A stretch of 64,000 nt of DNA from positions 2,040,001-2,104,000 of the forward strand of contig NZ_CP060725.1 of the NCBI RefSeq assembly GCF_003797775.2, written 5' to 3'. This document shows, piece by piece, positions 7,136 through 16,696 of the stretch; within the stretch, counting starts at the first letter, position 1; each line of letters begins with the position of its first letter. The notes beneath the pieces are model-generated. The model made no database searches. It was not told the origin of the DNA and was given only the letters and a program-made list of their open reading frames with translations. The DNA comes from Sphingopyxis sp. OPL5. Lineage in GTDB: Bacteria; Pseudomonadota; Alphaproteobacteria; Sphingomonadales; Sphingomonadaceae. The position numbers and the translations under genes are program-made.

Positions 7136-9448
7136 CTAGCGTTGCTGTCCATATTGATCGGTCAGCACGTCGCGCCGGCCGACATGGTTGGGGGGACTGA
7201 CGAGGCCCTCCTCCTCCATCCGTTCGATCATCCGCGCCGCACTGTTATACCCGATGCGCAGCTGGCGTTGCAGCCAGCTCGTCGAGGCCTTCTGGCTCTC
7301 GACGACGATCTGGCACGCCTTGGCATACATACGATCCTCGGCGCTGTCGCCGCCCGCAGGAGCGCCCTCCATCGCGAAGCCGCCGTCCTCGGGATCCTCG
7401 GTGACGCTCTCGACATAGTCGGGCTGGCCCTGGCCGCGCCAATGGTCGGCGACCGCCCGCACCTCGTCGTCCGACACGAACGGGCCGTGGATGCGGGTGA
7501 TCTGCTTGCCACCGGGGACATAGAGCATGTCGCCTTTGCCGAGCAGCTGCTCGGCGCCCGCCTCGCCCAAAATCGTGCGGCTGTCGATTTTCGACGTGAC
7601 GTTGAAGCTGATACGTGTCGGCAAATTCGCCTTGATGACACCGGTGATGACATCGACCGACGGGCGCTGGGTCGCGAGGATCAGGTGGATGCCTGCGGCG
7701 CGCGCTTTCTGCGCGAGCCGCTGGATCAGGAATTCGACCTCCTTGCCCGCGGTCATCATCAAATCGGCCAGCTCGTCGACCACCACCACGATTTGCGGCA
7801 GCGGCGCGTAATCGAGTGTCTCTTCCTCATAGAGCGGCTGACCGGTTTCGGGGTCGTAACCGACCTGGACCCGCCGTCCGAGCGACTTGCCCTTCGACAG
7901 CGCGGTGCGGACCTTGTCGTTGTAGCTCGCGAGGTTGCGCACCGACAGCGACGACATCATCCGGTAACGGTCCTCCATCTGCTCGACCGCCCATTTGAGG
8001 GCGCGGATCGCCTTCTTGGGCTCGGTCACCACCGGAGCGAGCAGGTGCGGGATGCCGTCATAGACGCTGAGTTCGAGCATCTTGGGGTCGATCATGATCA
8101 GCTTCACCTGATCGGGGCCGAGCCGGTAGAGCAGCGACAGGATCATCGCGTTCAAACCGACCGACTTGCCCGACCCGGTGGTGCCCGCGATCAGCAGGTG
8201 CGGCATCGGCGCGAGGTCGGCGATCACCGGGTCACCGCTGATATTCTTGCCGAGGATGATCGGGAGCGCTCCAGTCTGTTCCTGGAACAGCGCGCTGCCG
8301 ATCATTTCGGACAGCACCACCGATTCGCGGACGGCGTTGGGCAGCTCGATGCCGATCACGGTGCGCCCTGGGATCGGCGCGATGCGCGCCGACAGCGCCG
8401 ACATGTTGCGCGCGATGTCGTCGGCAAGGTTCGACACCCGGCTCGCTTTCGTCCCCGGCGCGGGCTCGAGTTCGTACATGGTGACGACGGGGCCGGGGCG
8501 CACCGCAGTGATCACGCCCTTGACCTGGAAATCCTCGAGCACCGATTCGAGCAGCCGCGCGTTGCGTTCGAGCCCCGCCTTGTCGATCTGCCCGGTCGGC
8601 GCCGGCGGCGGCTCGGCGAGCAGGTCGAGCGACGGCATCTGGTAATTGGTGAACAACTCGGTCTGCGGCTTGGCGCGCGGTTTCGACGGCTGGGTGCGCT
8701 GCGCCGGGTCGGCAATCTCGGGCGGTGCCCGCTCGCTCGGCTCGGCGCGGGCGCGCGGGCGGATGACACGGCCCATCAGCGACGGCGCCTTCGCATCGGC
8801 GGCAAGCGCGGGGGCCGGCGCGACGACGCGGCCACCCTCGACGGCGGGCAGCCGAAGCCGCGTCCACCAGCCGGGTTCGAGCCGCAGCGCGCGCCACGCG
8901 AGCCACAGGCCGACGCCGATCAACAGCAGGATCGCGGCAAAGCGGACCAGCGCCGCGCCGGGTTCGCCGATGCGGTCGAACCACGGGTCGACCGCGCCGC
9001 CGACGATCAACGCGATGATCCCGCCCCAGCCCGCGGGAAGCGGGGCATTGCTGTCGGGGGTCCACAGTTGTGCGCCGAGGCCGACGAGCAAGATCGCGAT
9101 GAAGACGAAGGCGAGCTGGCGTTTCCAATAGGGCTGCGCCTCGCCAGTCCACAGCCGCCAGGCGATCACGCCGAGCAGGGGTAGCAGCAGGGTGATCGCG
9201 ACCCCGCCGACGAACAGCAGCAAGTCGGCGAACCACGCCCCCGCCCCGCCCATCCAGTTCGACGGATTGCCCCCCGCCGCGGTGTGGATCGCGGCATCGG
9301 TGCCGTCATGGGTGATCAGCGCCAGCGACAGGAACAACGTGAAAGCGCCAAGCGCCAACGCAGCGCCGATCACCAACGATCGCGCAATACTCGCCCGGAA
9401 AACGGTGCGCCAATCGGCCTTTGCGGCGACGGGCTTGCGGCTGGCCAT
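7136..9448 (-). CDS. ftsK: DNA translocase FtsK
   Basis: Septum-anchored hexameric dsDNA pump that clears chromosomes at division and activates XerCD. 770 residues. About four to five membrane helices lie in the first 200, then a short Pro/Ala-rich linker (about 240-300), much shorter than in E. coli. The motor follows: Walker A AGTTGSGKS near 421-429 and Walker B VVVVDELADLMM near 556. The gamma winged helix is at 705-768 with ASTSWLQRQLRIGYNSAARM and ends LVSPPNHVGRRDVL. The start at 9448 (MASRKP) is preferred over a longer in-frame start. First gene of the ftsK-lolA unit. Confidence 0.95.
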   Translation of the reverse strand: MASRKPVAAKADWRTVFRASIARSLVIGAALALGAFTLFLSLALITHDGTDAAIHTAAGGNPSNWMGGAGAWFADLLLFVGGVAITLLLPLLGVIAWRLWTGEAQPYWKRQLAFVFIAILLVGLGAQLWTPDSNAPLPAGWGGIIALIVGGAVDPWFDRIGEPGAALVRFAAILLLIGVGLWLAWRALRLEPGWWTRLRLPAVEGGRVVAPAPALAADAKAPSLMGRVIRPRARAEPSERAPPEIADPAQRTQPSKPRAKPQTELFTNYQMPSLDLLAEPPPAPTGQIDKAGLERNARLLESVLEDFQVKGVITAVRPGPVVTMYELEPAPGTKASRVSNLADDIARNMSALSARIAPIPGRTVIGIELPNAVRESVVLSEMIGSALFQEQTGALPIILGKNISGDPVIADLAPMPHLLIAGTTGSGKSVGLNAMILSLLYRLGPDQVKLIMIDPKMLELSVYDGIPHLLAPVVTEPKKAIRALKWAVEQMEDRYRMMSSLSVRNLASYNDKVRTALSKGKSLGRRVQVGYDPETGQPLYEEETLDYAPLPQIVVVVDELADLMMTAGKEVEFLIQRLAQKARAAGIHLILATQRPSVDVITGVIKANLPTRISFNVTSKIDSRTILGEAGAEQLLGKGDMLYVPGGKQITRIHGPFVSDDEVRAVADHWRGQGQPDYVESVTEDPEDGGFAMEGAPAGGDSAEDRMYAKACQIVVESQKASTSWLQRQLRIGYNSAARMIERMEEEGLVSPPNHVGRRDVLTDQYGQQR

Positions 9449-9547
9449 GCTGAAATCGGTCCCCACTGGAATTAACCACGGCGATATGCACATGCGCCGG
9501 ACTCGTCGTCAAGCGCGGCCCCCAACCGAGCTGTGGGTTATGAAGGG

Positions 9548-9696
9548 GTTTCGCGTAAAGACGCAAAGGCACGAAGAAGAAGGTTCGGGCCGACAGGCCC
9601 CTCATCCCATGGACGGTGCGGTGGTCGCGGTGTCGGATGGCGCGCCGCTTCGCGGATGGCGCGACATCTTCGAGTCTTTGTGTCTTTGCGCGAAAC
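9548..9696. repeat. Inverted-repeat element with 29-base ends
   Basis: The 318-base ftsK-ubiH gap holds a 149-base element. Its ends GTTTCGCGTAAAGACGC... and ...GTCTTTGCGCGAAAC match in reverse complement at 25 of 29 positions, around about 90 bases of unrelated sequence. No open frame in it looks real. It resembles a non-autonomous palindromic repeat; ends of the CGCAAAGACGCAAAG kind recur in many bacterial genomes. I see nothing else in this gap. Confidence 0.7.
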
Positions 9697-9766
9697 AAAT
9701 AATTCCGGCCCGTCGGCCCGCGCCACACCGCTTTTCAAGCGCCGCATTGCCGTCTAGGGCGGGGTC

Positions 9767-11011
9767 ATGAGTGACGTACAGCGCAGCGACGTAATCATCT
9801 CCGGCGGCGGCCTTGTCGGCCAGGCCCTGGCCCTTGCGCTCGCGCACCACGGCCTTTCCAGCCAGGTCGTCGATCCCGCCGATCCACTGGCGACAATCGC
9901 ACCCGGTTTCGACGGCCGCGCCTCGGCGATCGCCAGCGCGACCTGGCAGATGTTCGAAGTGCTCAGCCTCGCCGATCGGCTCGCCGGTCATGGCTGCCCG
10001 ATCCGCGCGATCAAGGTCAGCGACGGCGTGCCCAACGAAAAGGGGCGTTCGGGCGAACTGGATTTCGAAACCGGCGCCGACGATCCCGCGCTCGGCACGA
10101 TGGTCGAAAACCGCCAGCTTCGTCTTGCGCTCCGCGACGCGCTCGCCGAAGCCCCGCTCGCACGCCTCATCATGCCCGCGCAGGTTGTCGACCGCGATAT
10201 CGGCCCGCACGGCGTCACCCTGACCCTTGCCGACGGCGCGAGACTGCAGGCGCCGCTGCTGATCGTCGCCGAGGGCCGCCGCTCGCCGACCCGCGACGCC
10301 GCAGGGTTCAGCATCGCCAACTGGTCGTACCACCATCATGCGATGATCGGCGCGGTCGTGCACAGCAAACCGCACGATCGCGTCGCGCACGAAATCTTCT
10401 TTCCCTCGGGACCTTTCGCGCTGCTGCCGCTTGTCGACGACGCGCAGGGCCGCCACCGTTCGGCCTTCGTGTGGACCGTCGCCGAAAAGGACGGGCCGGG
10501 CTTCGCCAAATTGGGCGAGAGGGGCTTTGTCGCGGAACTCGAAAAGCGCGCGGGCGACCTGCTCGGCAAAATGGAACTGGTCGCGCCGCGCATGACCTAT
10601 CCGCTCGGCTTCCACCATAGCGCGACGATCGTCGCCGACCGGGTCGTGCTCGTCGGCGATGCCGCGCATGGCATCCATCCGATCGCCGGGCAGGGACTCA
10701 ACCTCGGCCTGCGCGACGTTGCGGCGCTCACCGAAGTGCTCGTCGAGGGGGCGCGGCTCGGCCTCGACCTCGGCGACGCGGCTTTGCTCGCGCGCTACCA
10801 GCGCTGGCGCGGACTCGACAGCCTGATGGTCAGCCTCGCGACCGATGGCCTCACGCGTCTCTTCGGCATTCCCGGCCGCACCGCCGCGGCGGTCCGCCGC
10901 GCCGGCCTCGGTGCGGTGCAGCGATTGCCGATGCTCAAACGCTTCTTCATGGACGAGGCGCGCGGCGAAGCCGGTGACCTGCCCCGCCTGCTCGCGGGGG
11001 CAGAGGTTTAA
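9767..11011 (+). CDS. UbiH/UbiF/COQ6-type FAD monooxygenase
   Basis: Flavoprotein hydroxylase, expected to hydroxylate the ubiquinone ring at the membrane face. 414 residues. The Rossmann FAD motif is ISGGGLVGQAL (about 11-21). The middle motif is near EGRRSPTRDAAG, and the second FAD motif is GDAAHGIHPIAGQGLN (about 298-313), the signature of the ubiquinone-hydroxylase subfamily. No membrane helix. Which ring position it acts on (UbiH, UbiF, UbiI or UbiL) cannot be told from this sequence alone, so no symbol is given. It stands alone after a repeat element. Confidence 0.88.
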   Translation: MSDVQRSDVIISGGGLVGQALALALAHHGLSSQVVDPADPLATIAPGFDGRASAIASATWQMFEVLSLADRLAGHGCPIRAIKVSDGVPNEKGRSGELDFETGADDPALGTMVENRQLRLALRDALAEAPLARLIMPAQVVDRDIGPHGVTLTLADGARLQAPLLIVAEGRRSPTRDAAGFSIANWSYHHHAMIGAVVHSKPHDRVAHEIFFPSGPFALLPLVDDAQGRHRSAFVWTVAEKDGPGFAKLGERGFVAELEKRAGDLLGKMELVAPRMTYPLGFHHSATIVADRVVLVGDAAHGIHPIAGQGLNLGLRDVAALTEVLVEGARLGLDLGDAALLARYQRWRGLDSLMVSLATDGLTRLFGIPGRTAAAVRRAGLGAVQRLPMLKRFFMDEARGEAGDLPRLLAGAEV

Positions 11012-11026
11012 GCCCACCCCATTTTT

Positions 11027-11107
11027 CCGTTCGGGTCGCGCGACGTCGAGACGCCTCGATGGCGCGTGCGACCGATGGGCATCTCGACGTCGCGCGATGC
11101 AAACGGG
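11027..11107. repeat. Diverged copy of the GTTCGTGTCGAG inverted repeat
   Basis: An 81-base inverted repeat: CCGTTCGGGTCGCGCGACG at the left and CGTCGCGCGATGCAAACGGG at the right, with GTCGAGACG/ATCTCGAC inner arms. Same family as 57726-57807 and 60971-61050 but more diverged, with CGCGCGACG instead of CGAGCGAAG. It follows the ubiH-like stop by 15 bases. Confidence 0.72.
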
Positions 11108-11220
11108 TATCTTGCCCATCCCTACGTATTTCCACCTACGTCCCGGGCACGCCCCCGCTAACCATGACCCCATAGCCTGTTCCATGCGGTAACGACCCGC
11201 CGCGCAGCAGGAGCCGGACC

Positions 11221-11889
11221 ATGTCGGTGAGCAGCCACGCCCTCGAAGCGGCGGCGACCGATTGGATCGCCGCGCGCGCTGCCCTCGATGCCGAGCCCTC
11301 GCCGCGCCGCCGTGTCCACGCCGACCGCGCCTTCGCGCGCCTCGCCGCCGCGGCCTCCCCACGCGTCCGCTATTTCATCCGCCGCTACGGGCTGTCATCG
11401 GTCACCGACGATGCCGAACAGGCGTGCGCGATCGCGATCCACCGCGCCGCGCAAAGCTACGACCCGCGCCGCGCGGCCTTTGCCACCCATATGAACTGGC
11501 AGATCCGCGCCGAACTACAGGCGCTGCGACACCGCCTCCACGGCGACCAGCGCCGCGCGCCGCACCGGGTTGCCGCCGCAACGCTGTCGCTGGACGATCC
11601 GGGCATCTGCGACCTGCTCGTCGATCCCGGTGCCGAAGCCGCCGCGGAAGGACGAGCCGCCGACTATCTCGCAGGCCGCCTTGCCGATTGCCTCGCCGAC
11701 GACTGGGCGCGGCGCCGCGACGCCGAATGGCAAAGAGGAAAGGCAAAGCTCGCGGCGCATCACACCCTCGTGCGCCGGCATCTGACCGCAGTCCAACCCG
11801 CGGGCCGCCTGTCCGAAAGCCATCGTCATATCGTCCGCGCCGCCTTCGCCGATATGGCGCAGCATCTCTTGCCGGCGGGTCGCGCCTGA
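11221..11889 (+). CDS. Sigma-70 region-2-like protein without an evident region 4
   Basis: 222 residues. The N-terminal part resembles sigma-70 region 2: YFIRRYGLSSVTDDAEQACA, then IAIHRAAQSYDPRRAAFATH and MNWQIRAELQALRHR (about residues 58-105), the polymerase-binding and -10 recognition layout of RpoH-like factors. After a linker, the C-terminus (about 150-222) is helical and basic but shows no helix-turn-helix of region 4. It may be a divergent or regulatory sigma-like factor. CAGGAG before the ATG gives a good start. The stop lies two bases from the stop of the convergent Lon-domain gene. Function is inferred only. Confidence 0.6.
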   Translation: MSVSSHALEAAATDWIAARAALDAEPSPRRRVHADRAFARLAAAASPRVRYFIRRYGLSSVTDDAEQACAIAIHRAAQSYDPRRAAFATHMNWQIRAELQALRHRLHGDQRRAPHRVAAATLSLDDPGICDLLVDPGAEAAAEGRAADYLAGRLADCLADDWARRRDAEWQRGKAKLAAHHTLVRRHLTAVQPAGRLSESHRHIVRAAFADMAQHLLPAGRA

Positions 11890-11891
11890 TT

Positions 11892-12542
11892 TTACTGCAG
11901 CGTCGAACGCCCGTCTTCGCCGTCGAAGCGGCCGAAGAACTGCATCAGCTGGACGACCAGTTCCGCGCGTTCGTCGATCGAGGTCGTTTCGAGCAGCGCC
12001 TGCTTCGCGGCGGCGTCGAACGGCGCGACCTGCGCGATACCGTTGACGAGCGTCGCATCGTCGAGCTGGCCGACCGCGTTCCAGTCGACGACATAGCCCT
12101 GCCGTTCGGCGAACCGCTTCGCCTCGCGTTCGAGGCTGGCACGCTCGATGCTCGCGAGCACCGCATCCTCCTCGACCTCACTCTCGATTTCGGCCTCGAC
12201 CTGCCGAAACGGAGTGGTGACGTCGAGTTCGCGGCGGACGCGGAACCGCGCCACGCCCTCGAGCACGAGATTGAAGCGCCCGTCGTCGAGCGCCTCGACA
12301 TCGATGATCTTGCCGACGCAGCCGACGTCGTAGAGCGCCGGGGGCTCGCGGTCCTCCTCGCCGGGCAATACGCGCGGCTGGATCATCCCGATCCGCCGGT
12401 CGCGCACCAGCACCTCCTGCACCATCGCGCGATAGCGCGGCTCGAAGATGTGCAGCGGCAGGTGCAGCCCGGGAAACAGCACCGCGCCGGGCAGCGGAAA
12501 GATCGCGATCCGCTGGATGGTCAGGGGCGCGGTATCGCCCAT
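11892..12542 (-). CDS. LON peptidase N-domain protein
   Basis: 216 residues with only the substrate-binding N-domain of Lon, without ATPase or protease. The conserved LQ-rich start IFPLPGAVLFPGLHLPLHIFEPRYRAM spans about residues 13-40 in two halves around PLHIFEPRY. The next conserved parts are GRIGMIQP-like (RRIGMIQPRV) and VGCVGKI, then an acidic helix-rich C-terminus. Such stand-alone domains are presumed to bind unfolded proteins. Its ATG overlaps the stop of the thioredoxin-TPR gene (TGATG), so the two are translated together, consistent with a shared proteostasis role. Confidence 0.9.
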   Translation of the reverse strand: MGDTAPLTIQRIAIFPLPGAVLFPGLHLPLHIFEPRYRAMVQEVLVRDRRIGMIQPRVLPGEEDREPPALYDVGCVGKIIDVEALDDGRFNLVLEGVARFRVRRELDVTTPFRQVEAEIESEVEEDAVLASIERASLEREAKRFAERQGYVVDWNAVGQLDDATLVNGIAQVAPFDAAAKQALLETTSIDERAELVVQLMQFFGRFDGEDGRSTLQ

Positions 12543-13453
12543 CAGCCGAACAGGATCAGCGACAGCCGGCGGCGCTGCGCCGCGACCCACGGATCTTCGA
12601 GCCCGACGGCTTCGAACAGCGACAGCAATTTCGCGCGCGCGGCATCTTCCTGCCATTCGCGATCCGCCGCGACGATGTGGAGCAGATTGTCGGCGGCGGC
12701 GGCGCGCCGGCCGGCGCCGATCTGCGCGGCGGCAAGGTCGAATCGCGCCTGATGGTCGCCCGGATCGGCCGCGACCGCGGCTTCGAGCGCCGCCAGTTCG
12801 CCCGCGTCAGGGGCATCGGCGGCGAGCGCATAGGCGCTCTTCGCCTGCGCGATCGCGGGATCGTCGGCGATCTCGGCGGGGATCATGTCGAGCAGGCCCT
12901 GCGCGCTGGTCAGGTCGCCGGCGAGGACCAGCGCGCGAATCAGTCCGCCATGCGCCGCCGCATTGTCGGGTGCCATCTCGAGGATCTGGCCGAAGATCGA
13001 GGCGGCGCGTTCGCCGTCACCCTCGGCGAGCACGCCCTCGCCCATTTCAATCAGCGGGGCGATCTCGACGGCGCGGGCGCTTGCGGCGCTTTCGACCGGC
13101 AATTGCGCGAGCAACTGGTCGAGCATCGCCTTGATCTGGCTTTCGGTGCGGGCGTTGGTCAGGTTGGCGACCGGCTGGCCCTGGAAGATCGCATAGACGG
13201 TCGGGATCGACTGGACCTGGAATTGGCCGGCGATGAAGCGATTCGCATCGACGTCGATCTTGGCGAGCAAAACGCCCTTGTCGGCATAATCGGCAGCGAC
13301 CTTTTCGAGAATCGGGGTCAGCTGCTTGCACGGCCCGCACCATTCGGCCCAGAAATCGAGGATGACGAGGTTCGACATCGACGGCTCGACGACGTCGCGG
13401 CGGAACGCTTCGACGGCGTCCTTTTCTTGCGGGTTCAGACCCAAAGTGGCCAC
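12542..13453 (-). CDS. cnoX: Thioredoxin-TPR chaperone, CnoX/YbbN-like
   Basis: 303 residues. The N-terminal thioredoxin fold (about 10-120) has an intact redox site WAEWCGPCK and cis-Pro in SIPTVYAI. The C-terminal 180 residues are helical TPR-like repeats (AEGDGERAASIFGQILEMAP and further units). This is the CnoX layout: a holdase that protects proteins from oxidative aggregation and passes them to GroEL/DnaK. E. coli YbbN lost the CXXC, while alphaproteobacterial forms such as Caulobacter's keep it, as here. Pairs with the Lon-domain gene through overlapping stop and start. Confidence 0.88.
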   Translation of the reverse strand: MATLGLNPQEKDAVEAFRRDVVEPSMSNLVILDFWAEWCGPCKQLTPILEKVAADYADKGVLLAKIDVDANRFIAGQFQVQSIPTVYAIFQGQPVANLTNARTESQIKAMLDQLLAQLPVESAASARAVEIAPLIEMGEGVLAEGDGERAASIFGQILEMAPDNAAAHGGLIRALVLAGDLTSAQGLLDMIPAEIADDPAIAQAKSAYALAADAPDAGELAALEAAVAADPGDHQARFDLAAAQIGAGRRAAAADNLLHIVAADREWQEDAARAKLLSLFEAVGLEDPWVAAQRRRLSLILFG

Positions 13454-13625
13454 GGGGTTATTGCTCCTGTTGAATGCCTGTCGTTCTTATGTGGGATTTG
13501 TGCCCGATATGCCAACCCTTCGGGGCCAATCGTGCAGGAAAAGCATGAAGGGGGGTTGCCGACTCCAAAAGCCGATGCTAAGCGCCCGCCTCACCCGCTG
13601 GAACCGACCGGTTTCAGCCGCCAGA

Positions 13626-13700
13626 GCGGGCGTAGCTCAGGGGTAGAGCACAACCTTGCCAAGGTTGGGGTCGAGGGTTCGAATCCCTTCGCCCGCTCCA
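13626..13700 (+). tRNA. tRNA-Gly (GCC)
   Basis: 75 bases, CCA encoded. Acceptor GCGGGCG/CGCCCGC, D-arm GCTCAGGGGTAGAGC, anticodon loop TTGCCAA (anticodon GCC) on a CAACC/GGTTG stem, and T-arm GAGGGTTCGAATCCCTT. Confidence 0.97.
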
Positions 13701-13729
13701 GTCTTTCCCGCGGCTTGCGCCGCGGGCCG

Positions 13730-14509
13730 TCATCGGGCTTCGGTGACCCTCACCGACTGGCTTACCAGCTCGATCTCGCGATATGCGGTCAGAAAGGCGA
13801 TGTCCGCCGCGTCGCGGCCGACACAGATTCGGGCCATCGCATCGCCGCGCGCCATGCCGGTGGCATCGACCGGGTACCAGTCACCCGCGAGATAGACTTC
13901 GGCGACGGCGTGGAAATCCTGCGGCTCAACGCCCAGCGCATAGGCGCTCGCCATGCGCGCGGGAATATGCGCGGCGCGGGCAAGCGCGATCATCACATGG
14001 GCATAGTCACGGCAGACCCCGCGCCGTTCGACGAAGCTGTCGAGCGCGCCGGTTTCGGATGTGCTTGTCCCCGCGACATAGGTGAAGCGGCTTTCGATCC
14101 AATCGCGCATCCGCGCAATCTTCGCCCCGCCTTCCAGTTCGCCGAAGCGCCGCTCGACGAAGGCGTGAAACTTGTTCGAGGGGCAATAGCGCGATTCGTT
14201 GAGATAGGGGACCGCCCCGGCCGGCAAGCGGTGCAGTGGGACCGCGGCGAGGAGGGCGAGATCAGGGGCGGGACGGTCGATCGCGACCCGCGCGCGATAG
14301 TCGACACGCAATTGTCCGTGCTCGCGCAGCCAGATCGGCTCGCAAATGCCATTCGGCGTCGGCACGCGCGCCAGATGGTCGGGGTTGCCGAGGTCGAGCG
14401 ATGCGTCGAGTACGCGCTGGCCATGGCCGTCGGCAGCCTCGATCTGCAACATCAGGTCGACCGGTTCGGGCAGCCGGTAATTTAGGGAAGCGGAAATTTC
14501 GAGTTTCAT
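13730..14509 (-). CDS. Transglutaminase-like cysteine protease-fold protein
   Basis: 259 residues. The N-terminal half is the beta-rich region usual before bacterial transglutaminase-like domains. The core (about 130-225) shows the full triad: Cys in RRGVCRDYAHVM, His in DFHAVAEVYL and Asp in WYPVDATG. No signal peptide, so it is probably cytoplasmic. Bacterial members are usually proteases or peptidases rather than cross-linkers, and the substrate is unknown. It stands alone between tRNA-Gly and a divergent MFS exporter. Confidence 0.9.
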   Translation of the reverse strand: MKLEISASLNYRLPEPVDLMLQIEAADGHGQRVLDASLDLGNPDHLARVPTPNGICEPIWLREHGQLRVDYRARVAIDRPAPDLALLAAVPLHRLPAGAVPYLNESRYCPSNKFHAFVERRFGELEGGAKIARMRDWIESRFTYVAGTSTSETGALDSFVERRGVCRDYAHVMIALARAAHIPARMASAYALGVEPQDFHAVAEVYLAGDWYPVDATGMARGDAMARICVGRDAADIAFLTAYREIELVSQSVRVTEAR

Positions 14510-14605
14510 CTATCGCCAACGCATGGGGGAAAGATCGGTGCCGCTAGGCGCAGTCGCACCAAAGGGCAAGCCGCGCTGCCCCCGCCGCCAACCATAGGAT
14601 CCTTT

Positions 14606-15859
14606 GTGACCGCTTCGCGTACCATCCCCTTCATCGTCGCGACGATCTTCATCGACGCGATCGGGTTCGGCATCATCATGCCGGTGTTGCCGCAACTGGT
14701 GATGGAGATCGGCAGGGTCGACCTTGCCAGCGCGATGGGAATCGCGACGGCGATCGGACTGGTGATGGCGGTCGCGACCTTCCTCGCCTCCCCCGTCCTC
14801 GGCAACCTGTCGGATCACTTTGGGCGGCGGCGCGTGCTGCTGCTGTCGCTGGCCGGCCTCGCCGCCGACTATGTGCTGCTGACCATCGTCCATACGCTCC
14901 CCTGGCTGTTCGTCGCTCGCGCCCTGTCGGGCATTTTCGGAGGCAGCGTTGCCGCTGCGCAAGCGGCGATTGCCGATGTCACCCAACCCGAAAACCGCGC
15001 GCGAAACTTCGGTTTCGTCGGCGCGGCCTTTGGCGTCGGCTTCGTGGTCGGGCCGGTGATCGGCGGGTTTCTGGGCGAAGTCGGACCGCGCGCGCCCTTT
15101 GTCGCCGCCGCGCTGCTCGCCGCGGCGAACATGCTCTATGGCTTTTTCATCTTCCCCGAAACGCTGCCGGCCGAGCGTCGGCGCACCTTCGACTGGCGCC
15201 GCGCCAATCCGTTCGGCGCGTGGAAGACGATGCGCGGGCTGCCGGGGATGAGCGGCATCGCGACGGTGCTGACCCTGTGGCAGATTTCCAGCCTCGTCTA
15301 TCCGATGACGTGGAGCTTCTATTGCATCGCGCAGCTCGGCTGGTCGCCGAAGATGATCGGCGCGAGCCTCGCCGCGGTCGGGGTCGCCATCGCGCTCGGC
15401 CAGACCTTCGTGGTAGGCCCCATCGTCCGCCGCTTCGGGGAACGCGACGCGGCGACGATCGGCATCCTCGTCGCGGTGACCGTCTATATCGGCTATGCCT
15501 TTGTCGACACGACATGGGGGGCGTTCCTGCTCATCGTGCCGATCATGTTCCAGGCGCCGGTGCAGCCTTCGCTCAACGCGCTGATGTCGCGGCGCGCGAG
15601 CGCCGCGATGCAGGGCGAGGTGCAGGGAATTTCGGCGATGGCGATGGGACTCGGCCAGATCGTCGCGCCGACGCTGTTAATCGGGACGATGGCTTGGTTC
15701 ACCGGCGACAAGGCGCCCGTGCATTTTCCCGGCGCGGCGTTCCTCGTCGCGACAATATTCGGGCTGCTCGCGGTGCTGATGCTGCGCCGCCTGCCGCGCG
15801 TGACGCGGACGAGCGACGAAGCTGTGCCCGATCAGATGCCGCCGTCGGTCACCGCATAG
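14606..15859 (+). CDS. MFS exporter, TetA/Bmr-like (DHA1)
   Basis: 417 residues with 12 predicted membrane helices. The family motif A is [14 protein letters not shown] between helices 2 and 3. The start [17 protein letters not shown] and the [19 protein letters not shown] region match the tetracycline-type drug:H+ antiporter group. The substrate is not predictable, and no TetR-type regulator is adjacent. The last 28 bases overlap, tail to tail, the convergent CinA-like gene. Confidence 0.88.
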   Translation: MTASRTIPFIVATIFIDAIGFGIIMPVLPQLVMEIGRVDLASAMGIATAIGLVMAVATFLASPVLGNLSDHFGRRRVLLLSLAGLAADYVLLTIVHTLPWLFVARALSGIFGGSVAAAQAAIADVTQPENRARNFGFVGAAFGVGFVVGPVIGGFLGEVGPRAPFVAAALLAAANMLYGFFIFPETLPAERRRTFDWRRANPFGAWKTMRGLPGMSGIATVLTLWQISSLVYPMTWSFYCIAQLGWSPKMIGASLAAVGVAIALGQTFVVGPIVRRFGERDAATIGILVAVTVYIGYAFVDTTWGAFLLIVPIMFQAPVQPSLNALMSRRASAAMQGEVQGISAMAMGLGQIVAPTLLIGTMAWFTGDKAPVHFPGAAFLVATIFGLLAVLMLRRLPRVTRTSDEAVPDQMPPSVTA

Positions 15860-16593
15860 CCGGCGGCCTCAAGCCCCGCTGTCACCGCAGCGACGCACGC
15901 CGCGACCGCCTCGGCCGAGGTCGAGCGGACGACGAAATTGGCGCCGACCTTGCCGTCGCGAAAAAAGGGGTAGCTGCCGATCGCGACGCCCGCGTGGTCC
16001 TTTTCGCCCTGGCGCAGCAGGTCGGCGACCTCGCTTTCGGGCGCCCATGACCCGATCGTATGCGCGACGAGCGGCGCGCCGCCTTCAAGCTCGCCGGTCA
16101 GCGCGTCGAGCATGCCGGCGGTGATGTGCGGCACGCCGGCCATCACGAACAGATTGCCGATGCGGATGCCCGGCGCGCCCGACATGCGGTTCGGGATGAG
16201 TTCGGCGCCGTCAGGGGTGCGCGCCATGCGCAGCCGCGCCTCGGTCAGTTCGCCGCCGCGCGCGGTATAATAACGTTCGAGGATCGCGCGCGCATCGGGA
16301 TGGACGATCACGCCGACGCCGAGTGCCTTGGCGACCGCATCGACGGTGATGTCGTCGTGAGTCGGGCCGATGCCGCCGGTGGTGAAGACATAGTCGTAGC
16401 GCGCGCGGATCGCGTTCAGCGCCTCGACGATCTCTTCCTCGACATCGGGAACGATGCGCACTTCGCGCAGGCGAATCCCCTGCACGTCGAGCCAGGTCGC
16501 GATCTGCGCGACATTCTTGTCCTGCGTGCGGCCCGAGAGGATTTCGTCGCCGATCACCAGTACGGCGGCGGTCCAGATGCGTTCGTCGCTCAT
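15832..16593 (-). CDS. CinA-like competence/damage-inducible (MoaB-fold) protein
   Basis: 253 residues with the molybdopterin-binding-like fold of the CinA N-domain: AVLVIGDEILSGRTQDKN at the start and TTGGIGPTHDD near residue 71-81, followed by MAGVPHITAGMLD. The nicotinamide-mononucleotide deamidase domain (CinA C-part) is absent, so it is the short single-domain form. In this family the fold hydrolyses ADP-ribose or serves in nucleotide clean-up; the exact role here is unknown. Convergent with the MFS exporter, sharing 28 bases at the 3' ends. Confidence 0.88.
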   Translation of the reverse strand: MSDERIWTAAVLVIGDEILSGRTQDKNVAQIATWLDVQGIRLREVRIVPDVEEEIVEALNAIRARYDYVFTTGGIGPTHDDITVDAVAKALGVGVIVHPDARAILERYYTARGGELTEARLRMARTPDGAELIPNRMSGAPGIRIGNLFVMAGVPHITAGMLDALTGELEGGAPLVAHTIGSWAPESEVADLLRQGEKDHAGVAIGSYPFFRDGKVGANFVVRSTSAEAVAACVAAVTAGLEAAGYAVTDGGI

Positions 16594-16696
16594 CGCTTTG
16601 CCTTAGCCCGCTGGCATGACAAAACAAGTCCGGTGGCACAGCAGCAATGTTCCTGTTATGTTCTATCCCGACTCGCCAAACCAAGGGAGATGCACG

